Part shown: positions 1 to 7,682 of the stretch, one piece after another
How positions within the stretch are numbered: the stretch's first letter is position 1
Layout: every line of letters starts with the position of its first letter
Assembly (NCBI GenBank): GCA_023473405.1
Contig: JAMCZD010000361.1
Location: 1-21,643 of the forward strand
Reading direction: 5' to 3'
DNA: 21,643 nucleotides
From: Candidatus Omnitrophota bacterium
GTDB taxonomy: Bacteria > Verrucomicrobiota > Verrucomicrobiia > Limisphaerales > UBA1319
The notes under the pieces: generated by a model
What the model was told of the DNA's origin: nothing
The model's input: the letters and a program-made list of their open reading frames with translations, nothing else
Databases searched by the model: none
Position numbers and translations under genes: made by a program

Positions 1-1472
1 AAATTTTGCCCCGGTAATATTTGTCGAGAGATGGAATTTGTTCATGGGGAAACAATGGCGCGCCATGGACCGATACGCGTCCGCCGGTTAGACCGGCCAG
101 GGCCATGCCGAGCATTCCTGAGACCACCCCATGATGGAAACCGTCCCGGGACTTTTCCGCGACGCGGGCCTCGCGATCGACCCAACTCGAACGCCTGCGC
201 TGGACATATGCTTGTTCCAAGTTCTCTTTGGAAAAAGGTCTTTTTTGTTCGCAACAGCTCCAGCACGCCTTCAGCCAATTGCACCCCGGTAGCCCAGGCC
301 TCGTCAACGCCCGAACCGGTCAGGACGTTCGTACTGCCGCTGCCTTCGCCAATCCGCGCATAGCCGTTGCCGGCGAGGTGCGGTTCGCCGCGCCGGCCGG
401 ATTCACCGAGAGTCTTCGCGCCCCAGGAGCGCAGCCGTCCGCCCCGCAGGTATCGGTGGAGGTAAGGATGCAGCATCCAATGCTGGAGATAGCGGTAGGC
501 GGTTCGCATCGGGCTGTCAAACCACGACGGCACGAAAATGCCGAGCGAGGCTATCCGGTCCGGATGCACATAGAGGAACCCGAAGATTTCGGGTTCTGGG
601 AATCCAAAGGTGTGCAACACGGTTCCCGGTTGGAGGGATGTGTCTGCGGGCAAGTCCACCACGAACTTCATACCGACGGCCCAATCGCGCCGGGAATGGC
701 CGTCGGGAAGGCCAAAATGTGTATCGAGTTGCCGGCCAATATGACCTACCGGGCCGTCAGCCACCACCGTGAGCGCGGCGTGGATGTCCATGCCGGGCAT
801 GAAACCCTCCGCCGGGCGGCCCTGCTTATCGACGCCTTGGTCGAGCAACCGCACGCCGGCTACGGTGTCATCGTCGATGAGCAAGCTTGCAACCGGTGTG
901 CCCGGCCAAATCTGCGCCGCCCCAGTGCCCTGGACCTGGGTGCCAACCCATTGCATGAACTGGCCCATCGAAAGGACCCAGCCACCCTGCTTGCGGAGAA
1001 AGCCGGGTGTCCAGGGCAGTTCGAGGCCGCCGTGCTCGAAGGGAAGCACCCATCTGGATGCGCGAATCAATTTATCGGCGGCCCGCAACGCCATCGAGCG
1101 CCGGCTGGCCCCGATCGGATCCAGCAAATAAACCACCTTTTCCTTGCTCACCGGCGCCGCCATCGGTATGCCGGCGGTCTCGAAAGCGGGGATGCCGGCG
1201 CGCAATGCGCGGGCCCGCGTTACCACGCCGGATACGCCGAATCCGAGGTCATCGGCGCGTTCGTAGCAAAGAACCTGCAGGGGCATGCCGGGCAACGCGG
1301 AGCTTTCGATGGCCGGGGTGCCGTCCGGTTGAAGAATCTGCTTCGACAGCGTGGTAAGAAATCCCCCCATTGCCGGGCCGAAACCGACGCAGACGATGTC
1401 CACGTCCATGCGCTGGCGTTCGACCTCGGCGCCCGAGGCCGGCTGGGCGGAGGTGCCTGAATTATCATCCAT
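1..1472 (-). CDS. Electron transfer flavoprotein-ubiquinone oxidoreductase (FixC-like), partial, with internal frameshift
   Basis: The family is a membrane-associated FAD/4Fe-4S enzyme that passes electrons from reduced ETF to the quinone pool. The N-terminus has an FAD-binding VGFGPAMGG loop near residues 31-39, and later parts (GMKFVVDLP, the HPYLHRYLRGG stretch, GSGVDEAWATGVQLAEG) fit the ETF-QO fold. The N-terminal frame stays open to 42, but after ELLRTK at about 246 it reads nonsense. Shifting by one base gives PFSKENLEQAYVQRRR, then DGFHHGVVSGMLGMAL, which is good ETF-QO sequence and stays open to base 1. One extra A on the coding strand (T6 run at 241-246) explains this. The C-terminal ferredoxin part lies outside the window. 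The start is ATG at 1472, or GTG six bases upstream at 1478. It lies 57-63 bp downstream of the acyl-CoA dehydrogenase, a natural partner. The frameshift may be a real mutation or a sequencing error. Confidence 0.85.
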
Positions 1473-1535
1473 AATCACGTAGGAGAGGCATCCTGTCAGC
1501 GGGTTGCATTGGCATCTTTACCGCCCGATCCGAAC

Positions 1536-3881
1536 TCAAACCGGGTAATCCAGCGCCTCGCGGGTCATGACTTTGGCCAGCGCCTCGGCAGCGCGGTCTT
1601 TGGCCAGGCGGCTGCCGGTCAGGCAGGCATCGAGCCTGGCGCGCAGGCTCACGAAGGTCTCGAGTCCATTGAACTTCGCGCATGGGCCGGCCTTGAGCGG
1701 GTGCGTTTGATCAACCTCAGACACGTCCGAACAAGCTCGAGCCGAGCTGTCGATACCGGGGATAATGCCTTCGAGCGATTCGAGCTCGTAAGCGGAATAG
1801 CAGTTCCCCGCATTCGCATCGTCCCACGCCGGGTGCCGGTTGTAACCGAAGACCAATTCGGCGCAAATGCGGCCCACCTCGCCGGACGCGCGCGCGCATT
1901 GGACATGGCAAAGGTCGGTGAAAAAGGCTACCGTGCCGGCCAGGCCCTCGGACAGCCCGGGGTTTGCCGCGCTCTGCGTTGCCAACTCGACCGTGTCCAG
2001 GATGAACTGCCGCGCCGCCAGCAACCAGCAAAGGGCATCAGCCAGCGCAAACGTCACGCCCTGGCGTGTCTTGTGATAGAGCTTGGCACCGTCGGCGTCG
2101 GCAGTTTTCTGGACGTGGTTCAGTGTCCAGAGCCAGAGGTGCATGGCCGTGGCGAGGGTGCAGGCGCCGGTGCCGGGCCGTTCGGACGCCAACCGGCGCA
2201 ACGCGTCGGTCCAGAGCCGGAATTGGGCCAGGAACAATTCGTTGGTCATGGTGATGGAAAGCTGCAAACGCTGGACCGCCTCCGGCCCCTCGTAAGTGGC
2301 TTCGAGCTGGGCATCCATCCATTTCTGTCCGAGAAAACCGGGGCAATCCTCGGTGATGCCATAGCCGCCCATGAGGCTGACGGCTTCGCGCATCATGTTG
2401 GCGCCATGGCCGGTGTTCCAAAGTTTGCAGGCGGGACAAAGCACGTTTGCCTGGGCGTCACGGAGGGTGAATTGCACGAGGGCATCGTTCCGCAACGTGG
2501 CGAGCCGTTGTGTCTCCTGTTCCGAAAGGCCGGGTTGGCGCTCGCGACTGGCCGGGGATGCGCCTTGAGATTGTTCACCCGATTCATTGCCTGCAATGGG
2601 CTTCCCGGCGTTTGCTGTCGTGCGCGCGGATTCCTCTTCCTTGGCCGAAAGTGTGAGCAGCTCGATTGCTTCCTGCTGTTTCCGTGTCAATTCCTTTAAA
2701 GCGGCCCGGCCGGCGAGTTTTTTTTCGGCCAGGATTTGGTCCTTTTGTTTCTCGAGCGGATCGAGTTCATCGAATAACCGCGCGGCGGCGAAACCGAGCG
2801 ACGCGCTCGCTTCGCCGGTCGCCCAGATGTCAACCAACCGATGCAGCACGTCTTCCTTTTGTTGCAGTCCCAGTTCGTAGCGCGGCGAACCTGGTCCACC
2901 CTCGCCGCCCCGGAACCGCCGCCGGGCGTAGAGGATCACCGGTTCGACCGCCGAGAGGAGCTTGGCGGCGGTCATCAGGCCGACCGTCACGCGCGTTCGC
3001 CGGAAGACGGCCTCGATGATCTCGCCATGCGAGTAATTGGGGATAACGACGCCATCCTTGATGGTATATCCGCCGATAATCCGATGGGCGGGCACGCGCA
3101 GGTTGAAAACCGGGTCGCGGGTCGAGGACAATTGATGCACCAGTTTGCGCGTCGGGGTTCCGCGATCAAAAACGCCTGGGTCGTTCTGTTCGAGAATCAC
3201 CATGCAACTGCCCTTGATCCGAGGATCGGACGAGTCCACCGCCGCGGTCACGAAATTGGCAAACCCCATGTTGGTTATGAAACGCCCGCGCTTCTCGACT
3301 TGGAGAACCGGCTCACGGCCTTCCTCCCATTCCGCGATTTGCACCTTGCCGCTGAGCATGCCGGTTTCAACCCCGACAAACGGCAGCGGTTCAGTCAGGG
3401 CAAAGGCGCCGCGCCACGGTTGGCGATTCTCGCCCGGTTTCGCCGGAACGCACCGGCTCATGTAATACTCGCGCTGGGCCGGGGTGCCGCGTTCATGGAT
3501 GGGCGACAAGGCAAGGTTGCCGGCCAAACTGCACGTTGAGGCGCCTGCGTCCACCCACGACAACTCGAACGCCACCAGGGCCAGCGCCAGGTTCTTCGGC
3601 CCCTCGATGAATCCGCCCTCGGACGGGTCCATGAAAACCGCGGTAATGCCCGATTCATCGAATACCGGAAGTAATTGCGCCTTTTGCTCCGTCCATTCGT
3701 GCGAGTTCCGCGCCCCGCTGGCAACCAACCGGGCTACCGGGCCGCGCGCCACCGCCCGCACGGATTGCACCAGCATCGCCAAATCATACCGATGGGCAAA
3801 ACGCCACATGATCTGGCGCACATCGTCGCCCGGCAAGGTGCGGAGGGTTTCGATCTGATTGTTTTCGGCCCGAATTTCCAT
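1536..3881 (-). CDS. Acyl-CoA dehydrogenase, long form (781 aa) with a charged internal insertion
   Basis: This FAD enzyme family oxidises acyl-CoA to trans-2-enoyl-CoA and hands electrons to ETF. The flavin/substrate motif GAFALTEP is at residues 158-165, NMGFANFVTAAV at 204-215 belongs to the middle beta domain, and MGGYGITED at 504-512 is the C-terminal FAD-binding motif. E531 in TYEGPEAVQ aligns with the catalytic base of short- and medium-chain enzymes. The protein is about twice the usual 380-400 residues. Residues about 371-465 form a charged, Lys/Glu/Gln-rich segment that looks helical or disordered and splits the C-terminal domain, and about 240 residues follow the active site. Long, C-terminally extended members of the superfamily exist. 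The downstream ETF-ubiquinone oxidoreductase on the same strand suggests a shared transcript. Substrate chain length cannot be told from sequence. Confidence 0.9.
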   Translation of the reverse strand: MEIRAENNQIETLRTLPGDDVRQIMWRFAHRYDLAMLVQSVRAVARGPVARLVASGARNSHEWTEQKAQLLPVFDESGITAVFMDPSEGGFIEGPKNLALALVAFELSWVDAGASTCSLAGNLALSPIHERGTPAQREYYMSRCVPAKPGENRQPWRGAFALTEPLPFVGVETGMLSGKVQIAEWEEGREPVLQVEKRGRFITNMGFANFVTAAVDSSDPRIKGSCMVILEQNDPGVFDRGTPTRKLVHQLSSTRDPVFNLRVPAHRIIGGYTIKDGVVIPNYSHGEIIEAVFRRTRVTVGLMTAAKLLSAVEPVILYARRRFRGGEGGPGSPRYELGLQQKEDVLHRLVDIWATGEASASLGFAAARLFDELDPLEKQKDQILAEKKLAGRAALKELTRKQQEAIELLTLSAKEEESARTTANAGKPIAGNESGEQSQGASPASRERQPGLSEQETQRLATLRNDALVQFTLRDAQANVLCPACKLWNTGHGANMMREAVSLMGGYGITEDCPGFLGQKWMDAQLEATYEGPEAVQRLQLSITMTNELFLAQFRLWTDALRRLASERPGTGACTLATAMHLWLWTLNHVQKTADADGAKLYHKTRQGVTFALADALCWLLAARQFILDTVELATQSAANPGLSEGLAGTVAFFTDLCHVQCARASGEVGRICAELVFGYNRHPAWDDANAGNCYSAYELESLEGIIPGIDSSARACSDVSEVDQTHPLKAGPCAKFNGLETFVSLRARLDACLTGSRLAKDRAAEALAKVMTREALDYPV

Positions 3882-3953
3882 AATCGCTTTTCTGTTTCAG
3901 TTTGTGCTTCGGTTCTTTGCCCGCGGCTTTGCCCGGGCCTTCGCCGGGTTGCG

Positions 3954-3969
3954 GCGGCAACAGTGCCGC
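3954..3969. terminator. Small perfect hairpin just past the ABC ATPase stop codon
   Basis: GCGGCA and TGCCGC form a perfect 6-bp stem with a 4-base loop, starting 5 bases beyond the stop codon of the ABC gene on the minus strand. In the gene's direction no T-run follows, so it is not a classic intrinsic terminator. Read on the plus strand it is followed by TGTTTTTA, but no plus-strand gene ends here. It may act as a weak transcription stop or a 3'-end stabiliser. Confidence 0.3.
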
Positions 3970-3974
3970 TGTTT

Positions 3975-5192
3975 TTAGGACGTTGATGTTGCCGGTGCAA
4001 GCCTGCTGATCGCCATGGTGGTCGCCGGATCGAAGAAGTGCGCCTTCGCCAGGTTTAACCGGACGCAAATAGTCCGGCCCGGACTCGAGCGCTTCCCACA
4101 AGCGACTCTGGCCACACACGAGTGAAGACCGATCCGCAGGTAATAATGCGTTTCCGCCCCCAGCAATTCCGCCCGGTCCAGCCAGGCATCCATCGCCGGA
4201 GCGAACGAGTTATCATGGACGCCTTGGGAAGCGTATTCCCCTTCGGGACGCGCATCCATCCCGCGGCTTGACGGGCTCGGTTGAATGTCATTCATGCAGG
4301 CGATGCCCTCCGGACGGAGCCCGAGGATGATCGGTTTCCCGGCGCGGTCCGCCAGTTGAACGGATTGCTCGGGGAGCAGCCGGAATTGAATGGGCCCCTG
4401 GGACGCCTCACGGAAATACAGCTCTCCTTGCGTCCGTTCGAGGCGCCCATGGACAAAGTTCATGGGGGGCAAACCGATAAACCCGGCAACGAACAGGTTG
4501 GCGGGTTGCTGATACAAGGTCAGCGGATCAGCGACCTGCTGGATTCGCCCGTCCTTTATCACCGCGATCCGATGGCCCATCGTCATGGCCTCAATTTGGT
4601 CATGAGTCACGTAGATCGTCGTCGCCACGAGTCGATCATGCAGCCGCGTGATCTCGCACCGCAACTGCATCCGCATGGGGCCGTCCAGGTTGGACAACGG
4701 TTCGTCAAACAGGAATGCCTGGGGCTGCCGAACGACGGCTCTGCCTACGGCGACGCGCTGCCGCTGGCCGCCCGAGAGTTGCCGGGGGTATCGGTCCAGA
4801 AGACCCGTGAGCTCGAGCATCTCCACCGCCGCCTTGAGGCGTTTGGAAATCTCAGTCCTGGCAACCTTTCGCAGTCGCAACCCCAGCGCCATGTTCTCAT
4901 AGACAGTCAGGTGGGGATATAGCGCCTGATTCTGAAACACCATGGCCAGGTCGCGGTCCTTGGGAGCCAGTTGATTGATTACCGCGCCGTTCATGGCAAT
5001 CGTCCCCGCCGTTGGTGTTTCGAGCCCGGCAATCAGCCTCAAGGTGGTCGTCTTGCCGCTGCCTGACGGTCCTACCAAAACCATCAGTTCCTTGTCTTCA
5101 ACGGTCAGGTTAACCGCATTTAGGGCACAGATCGGCTCGCCTCGATGCCTTTCATAGGTCTTGGATACATTCTCGAGAACGATACGTGCCAT
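3975..5192 (-). CDS. ABC transporter ATP-binding protein, MalK/UgpC (carbohydrate uptake) type
   Basis: This is the cytoplasmic ATPase subunit of an ABC importer of the CUT1 sugar/glycerol-phosphate class. All nucleotide-binding motifs are intact: Walker A GPSGSGKT (41-48), Q-loop Q87, signature LSGGQ (139-143), Walker B FLFDE (160-164), D-loop SNLD (167-170) and switch H197. LYQQPANLFVAGFIGLPPMNF then leads into C-terminal TOBE/OB regulatory domains ending in AKAHFFDPAT, as in UgpC and MalK. At 405 aa it is somewhat longer than the usual 360-380. The excess lies at residues 300-338, where a low-similarity insert sits between GLRPEGI and AELLGAE. No permease or binding-protein genes are nearby. 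Such ATPases can serve several transporters encoded elsewhere, so the substrate is unknown. Confidence 0.92.
   Translation of the reverse strand: MARIVLENVSKTYERHRGEPICALNAVNLTVEDKELMVLVGPSGSGKTTTLRLIAGLETPTAGTIAMNGAVINQLAPKDRDLAMVFQNQALYPHLTVYENMALGLRLRKVARTEISKRLKAAVEMLELTGLLDRYPRQLSGGQRQRVAVGRAVVRQPQAFLFDEPLSNLDGPMRMQLRCEITRLHDRLVATTIYVTHDQIEAMTMGHRIAVIKDGRIQQVADPLTLYQQPANLFVAGFIGLPPMNFVHGRLERTQGELYFREASQGPIQFRLLPEQSVQLADRAGKPIILGLRPEGIACMNDIQPSPSSRGMDARPEGEYASQGVHDNSFAPAMDAWLDRAELLGAETHYYLRIGLHSCVARVACGKRSSPGRTICVRLNLAKAHFFDPATTMAISRLAPATSTS
4186..4260. repeat. 9-bp direct repeats bracketing an in-frame insertion in the ABC ATPase gene
   Basis: GCATCCATC occurs at 4186-4194 and again at 4252-4260, exactly 66 bp (22 codons) apart. 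The pair lies in the part of the C-terminal domain (residues about 300-338) that has no counterpart in typical MalK/UgpC proteins. The bracketed sequence is open in the gene's frame. This fits a small insertion or partial duplication that the reading frame tolerated, but a chance 9-bp match cannot be excluded. Confidence 0.4.
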
Positions 5193-5269
5193 GCGCTAAA
5201 TGTCTGTCTCCACCTCGCCTTTTGTCGAGACTTGAATTCGGAAGAGCGTGGGGAGCGTGGGGGCGTAAG

Positions 5270-5345
5270 AGCAAAGGGGTAAGAGGTAAGGGCAAAGGGG
5301 TAAGAGGTAAGAGCAAAGGGGTAAGAGGTAAGGGCAAAGGGAAAA
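5270..5345. repeat. 21-bp purine-rich tandem repeat, about 3.5 units
   Basis: Three consecutive 21-bp units start at 5270, 5291 and 5312, and a partial fourth starts at 5333. Each reads RGCAAAGGGGTAAGAGGTAAG, the first base alternating A, G, A, G. A degraded copy recurs near 5369-5395. The plus strand is almost pure purine. Because 21 is a multiple of three, the opposite strand gives a periodic Leu/Pro/Thr reading frame, which I regard as an artefact. Confidence 0.85.
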
Positions 5346-5346
5346 A

Positions 5347-5432
5347 GGACGGAGGACGGAGGACGGGAAGGGCAAAGGGGGAAGAGCTAAGGGCAAATTG
5401 ACAGAGGACAGAAGACGGAGGACGGAGGACGG
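5347..5432. repeat. GGACGGA-type heptamer clusters, two blocks
   Basis: Two blocks carry repeated GGACGGA units, at about 5347-5366 and 5413-5431. Each is followed by GGGAAGGGCAAA or GGGAAAGGGCAAAG, so the combined block is itself duplicated about 66 bp apart. This continues the purine-rich tract started by the 21-bp repeat. Nested repeats of this sort arise by slippage or spread of a low-complexity cassette. No coding content is supported. Confidence 0.7.
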
Positions 5433-5470
5433 GAAAGGGCAAAGCGGCGACGACGTCTTTCTTCGGCACG

Positions 5471-5557
5471 CCACGCGCGGATGAACGCATTCACGCTCCT
5501 ATGTCCTACGCCCCACGCTCCGCACGCTCCACGCGCGGACGAGGGCATCCGCGCTCC
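5471..5557. repeat. Two copies of a 29-bp hairpin-forming repeat
   Basis: Copies lie at 5471-5499 and 5529-5557 and match at 24 of 29 positions. Both begin CCACGCGCGGA and end GCTCC. Each can fold into a 9-position stem with a 4-base loop (5475-5496 and 5533-5554), with one mismatch per stem. Four of the five differing bases are in the stems and one adjoining position is in the loop; they move the mismatch rather than destroy the fold. This resembles a REP-like palindromic family. The DNA between the copies carries CACGCTCC motifs. Confidence 0.65.
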
Positions 5558-5602
5558 AAAAATGTGGAGTACGCAGGCTGAGTAATTATGTTTGATTTCA
5601 GA

Positions 5603-6781
5603 TCAATACCTAAACAGCGTCCGATAGAAACGCCAGGGACGCTGTTGCGCCTCGGGATCGTCAAAGCGAATAAAGCCGAAGGCATTGGTCGCTTGCGTCA
5701 GAGTCGTCCAATGCTCCAAGTCCTCGGACACCTGAATGTCAAATGTTTCAGTGCCCAATCCCAACATGGGAATCCGAAATCGATTTGCGCCTTCCAGGAC
5801 CGGCGATCGCAACCAGCAGGCCAAGGAGACCTCGATTCCCCCAATGGATGCGACCCGACCCAACGCGAATGATTTCAGTCCTTTCAAATAATATGGCACA
5901 GCGTTGCCGGCCTGCAGTTGGCAGAGGTCCGAGACGCCCACTGCCTGGCTGTTGGTGCGCGCTTGTTCCCAGGTGCCACCAGCGGCGCCCCGCCAAACCC
6001 GCACCTGGCAATATGCGACGTCTGCTGGAGAGATGCCCTCGACCAGGCGCATCCGGTCTGCACCCAGTGGCGGGAAATACCCTGCCCCATTCGCGGTTTG
6101 GAACGTAACCGGCGGACCTGTGGGCACCAGGTTGGCCGGGGTTGGACCGGAATAGAGTTGAGCCAGGTAATTCGTTCCCGCCAGCCGGGTAGTCCCATCG
6201 ACCTCGAAGACCGGCGCGTCGAGCGCGTTTGACAGGCTGTTGGCAAGAATCACGGTAATCGGGGCGTGCCTGAGATGAAACGATTTCAGACCAACCAAAT
6301 AATCCAATGGCAAGGGCGGGGAATAGACCTTCCTGGGCTGTAGCTCGAAGATGTCGGACTCGCCGATTAGTCCCGCATTTTCGTAAGCCTCCTCATACGA
6401 CGAACCCTTTGCCGCTTCCCAAACCCGCACCTGGCAGGGCAATGTATCCGGCATCAGCCAGTAAGCGCGCGTAATCTCCCGTTTTGGGTCGGTTCTCGTG
6501 GTATCGATGTATCCCGCGCCGGTTCCCGTCTGGAATGGAACCGGGACGCCAATTGGTTCCCAATGACCAACCAGGATCGAGTACGGGGGATCGAGTTGCC
6601 TGACCTCTTCATACAGGGTGACGTAAAGCTGCGCCAAATAGTCGGCGCCTTCGAGCCGGGTGTTGTCTTCGACGTCCCATACCGGTGCGTCCACCAGGTC
6701 GGGCACTTGATTCGCAAACCATAAGACACAAGTCAGAAATGGCCCGGCCCCAGTCAGAGCGAACGGTTTGAATCCATCCGG
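5603..6781 (-). CDS. C-terminal half of a four-module secreted repeat protein (split by frameshift)
   Basis: I do not recognise a characterised function. This frame holds two modules of about 135-155 residues plus a C-terminal domain. Each module runs APVW/F, then D.TTRLAG, YLAQLY, PVPFQTG, GAGY, CQVRVW, SDIF/L and ends YL.GLKSF. The tail (…FDIQVSEDLEHWTTL…WRFYRTLF) resembles C-terminal domains common in secreted verrucomicrobial proteins. The first possible start is GTG at 6706 (MPDLVDAPVW), but it has no signal peptide and begins inside a module. The frame is open upstream to 6781, where PDGFKPFAL continues the PAY that ends the upstream frame. One missing base near 6779-6781 (TACCGG for an expected TACCTGG) separates the two halves. 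Together they give about 680 residues. Confidence 0.7.
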   Translation of the reverse strand, partial: PDGFKPFALTGAGPFLTCVLWFANQVPDLVDAPVWDVEDNTRLEGADYLAQLYVTLYEEVRQLDPPYSILVGHWEPIGVPVPFQTGTGAGYIDTTRTDPKREITRAYWLMPDTLPCQVRVWEAAKGSSYEEAYENAGLIGESDIFELQPRKVYSPPLPLDYLVGLKSFHLRHAPITVILANSLSNALDAPVFEVDGTTRLAGTNYLAQLYSGPTPANLVPTGPPVTFQTANGAGYFPPLGADRMRLVEGISPADVAYCQVRVWRGAAGGTWEQARTNSQAVGVSDLCQLQAGNAVPYYLKGLKSFALGRVASIGGIEVSLACWLRSPVLEGANRFRIPMLGLGTETFDIQVSEDLEHWTTLTQATNAFGFIRFDDPEAQQRPWRFYRTLFRY

Positions 6782-7644
6782 TAGGCCGGCGGATCAGCGG
6801 GATCGTCAAGACTGCCCACTCGCAGACTGAGCGTATCCGAAATCCCGCGCACAGCAGCCTCTTCCCAGGTGCTGCCGGACTCGCAGTCCCACGCCCGGAC
6901 CACGAAATACCCGGTGCCACCCGGAGGCACATTCGTCAGAACACGGATGCCGCCGTCAAAATACCCCGCATTGGTTCCGGTTAGAAACGGGACGGATTCT
7001 CCTAACGACTGCATCCGGTTCAGGGACGGTCCGCCACAGAGTTGAGCCAGGTAATTGGAGCCCGACAGTTTTGTTGTGCCGTCCATATGGAAAACCGGCG
7101 CGTCGATCAGTCCCGTCACTCGACCGGTAAAACGGACCGCTCCCCCGCCCGGAGGATGCCGCAAAGAAAACGATTGCAGGCCCTCCAGGTATGCCGGGCT
7201 CGACGGAGGCGTGCCCGCTCCACCAGTGACAATCGAAAGTATAGTCGATTCACCCACATTGCCAAAAGTCGCTACGGCAGTTTCATACGTGTCGCCGGCC
7301 AACGCATCCCAGGCTCGGACCTGGCAACAGGCTGTCTCTCCCGGGATTGTGTTGGGAATGGCTCGCATCGACTCGATCCGGATGGGCGGGAAATAGCCGG
7401 CATCCGTGCCCTTTTGGAACGGCACCGGATCGCCCACGGCAACCAGGTGATCCGCGTTGGTCCCCGCATACAATTGCGCCAAAAAATTCGTGCCGGCCAA
7501 TTTGGTCACGCCACCGCAGCCAAAAACAACCGCGTCCACACCATTCAGATCATTGGCGAAATAAACCGTACCTTGGGCCAACGATGAGGCCGTCCACAAG
7601 CACGAGAATGACACGGCAAGAACGGACCGGGAGATTGGGATCAC
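6754..7644 (-). CDS. N-terminal half of a four-module secreted repeat protein
   Basis: The product starts at GTG 7644 with a signal peptide (hydrophobic LAVSFSCLW core, probable cleavage in SSLAQ/GTVYFAN near residue 24). Two modules follow, residues about 25-162 and 166-288. Shared blocks are V.FAN or V.F, D..VF or DAPVF, TKLAGTN/TKLSGSN, LAQL, PVPF/SVPF, G.NAGYF/DAGYF, VRAWD, and PAYLEGL.SF. The natural module end PAYL.GF is broken: the frame reads PAYRMDSNRSL and stops at 6754. The adjacent frame picks up DGFKPFAL at once. The true product is therefore one exported protein with four modules. Its role is unknown; secretion and a surface, matrix or binding role are guesses from the signal peptide and repeats. 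It is transcribed away from tatA across a 277-bp divergent region. Confidence 0.75.
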   Translation of the reverse strand: MIPISRSVLAVSFSCLWTASSLAQGTVYFANDLNGVDAVVFGCGGVTKLAGTNFLAQLYAGTNADHLVAVGDPVPFQKGTDAGYFPPIRIESMRAIPNTIPGETACCQVRAWDALAGDTYETAVATFGNVGESTILSIVTGGAGTPPSSPAYLEGLQSFSLRHPPGGGAVRFTGRVTGLIDAPVFHMDGTTKLSGSNYLAQLCGGPSLNRMQSLGESVPFLTGTNAGYFDGGIRVLTNVPPGGTGYFVVRAWDCESGSTWEEAAVRGISDTLSLRVGSLDDPADPPAYRMDSNRSL

Positions 7645-7682
7645 GGCGGCACTCTAGCTTCACTCGATAGGGCGGTCGATAC

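Larger units (their letters stand above)
5252..5521. repeat. 11-bp inverted repeats bounding a repeat-filled non-coding segment
   Basis: GGAGCGTGGGG at 5252-5262 is perfectly complementary in inverted orientation to CCCCACGCTCC at 5511-5521. They enclose about 250 bp of purine-rich tandem repeats and the first hairpin repeat. The 410-bp gap between the ABC ATPase and the four-module protein gene (5193-5602) holds no convincing gene. It should contain the ABC gene's promoter, but I cannot point to clear -35 or -10 boxes. The inverted ends recall a miniature mobile element, yet no target-site duplication was found. Confidence 0.45.

Noticed and set aside
232..246. Programmed ribosomal frameshifting in the ETF-QO gene
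   Set aside because: The needed shift is +1, no known slippery-stop arrangement is present, and the family is not known for it; a homopolymer error or mutation is simpler.
228..1460. Long open frame (410 codons) on the plus strand opposite the ETF-QO gene
   Set aside because: It has no recognisable domain and mirrors a clearly conserved minus-strand gene; GC-rich DNA often gives such antisense frames.
1509..2699. Long open frame (396 codons) on the plus strand opposite the acyl-CoA dehydrogenase
   Set aside because: No family features or signal peptide, and it lies wholly within the antisense of conserved enzyme motifs.
5152..5490. Possible minus-strand protein with Leu/Pro/Thr periodic repeats
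   Set aside because: It is a direct translation of the 21-bp DNA repeat, overlaps the ABC gene start, and shows no sign of coding selection.
5270..5557. CRISPR-like array
   Set aside because: The 21-bp units abut each other with no spacers, the 29-bp repeats occur only twice, and no cas gene is present.
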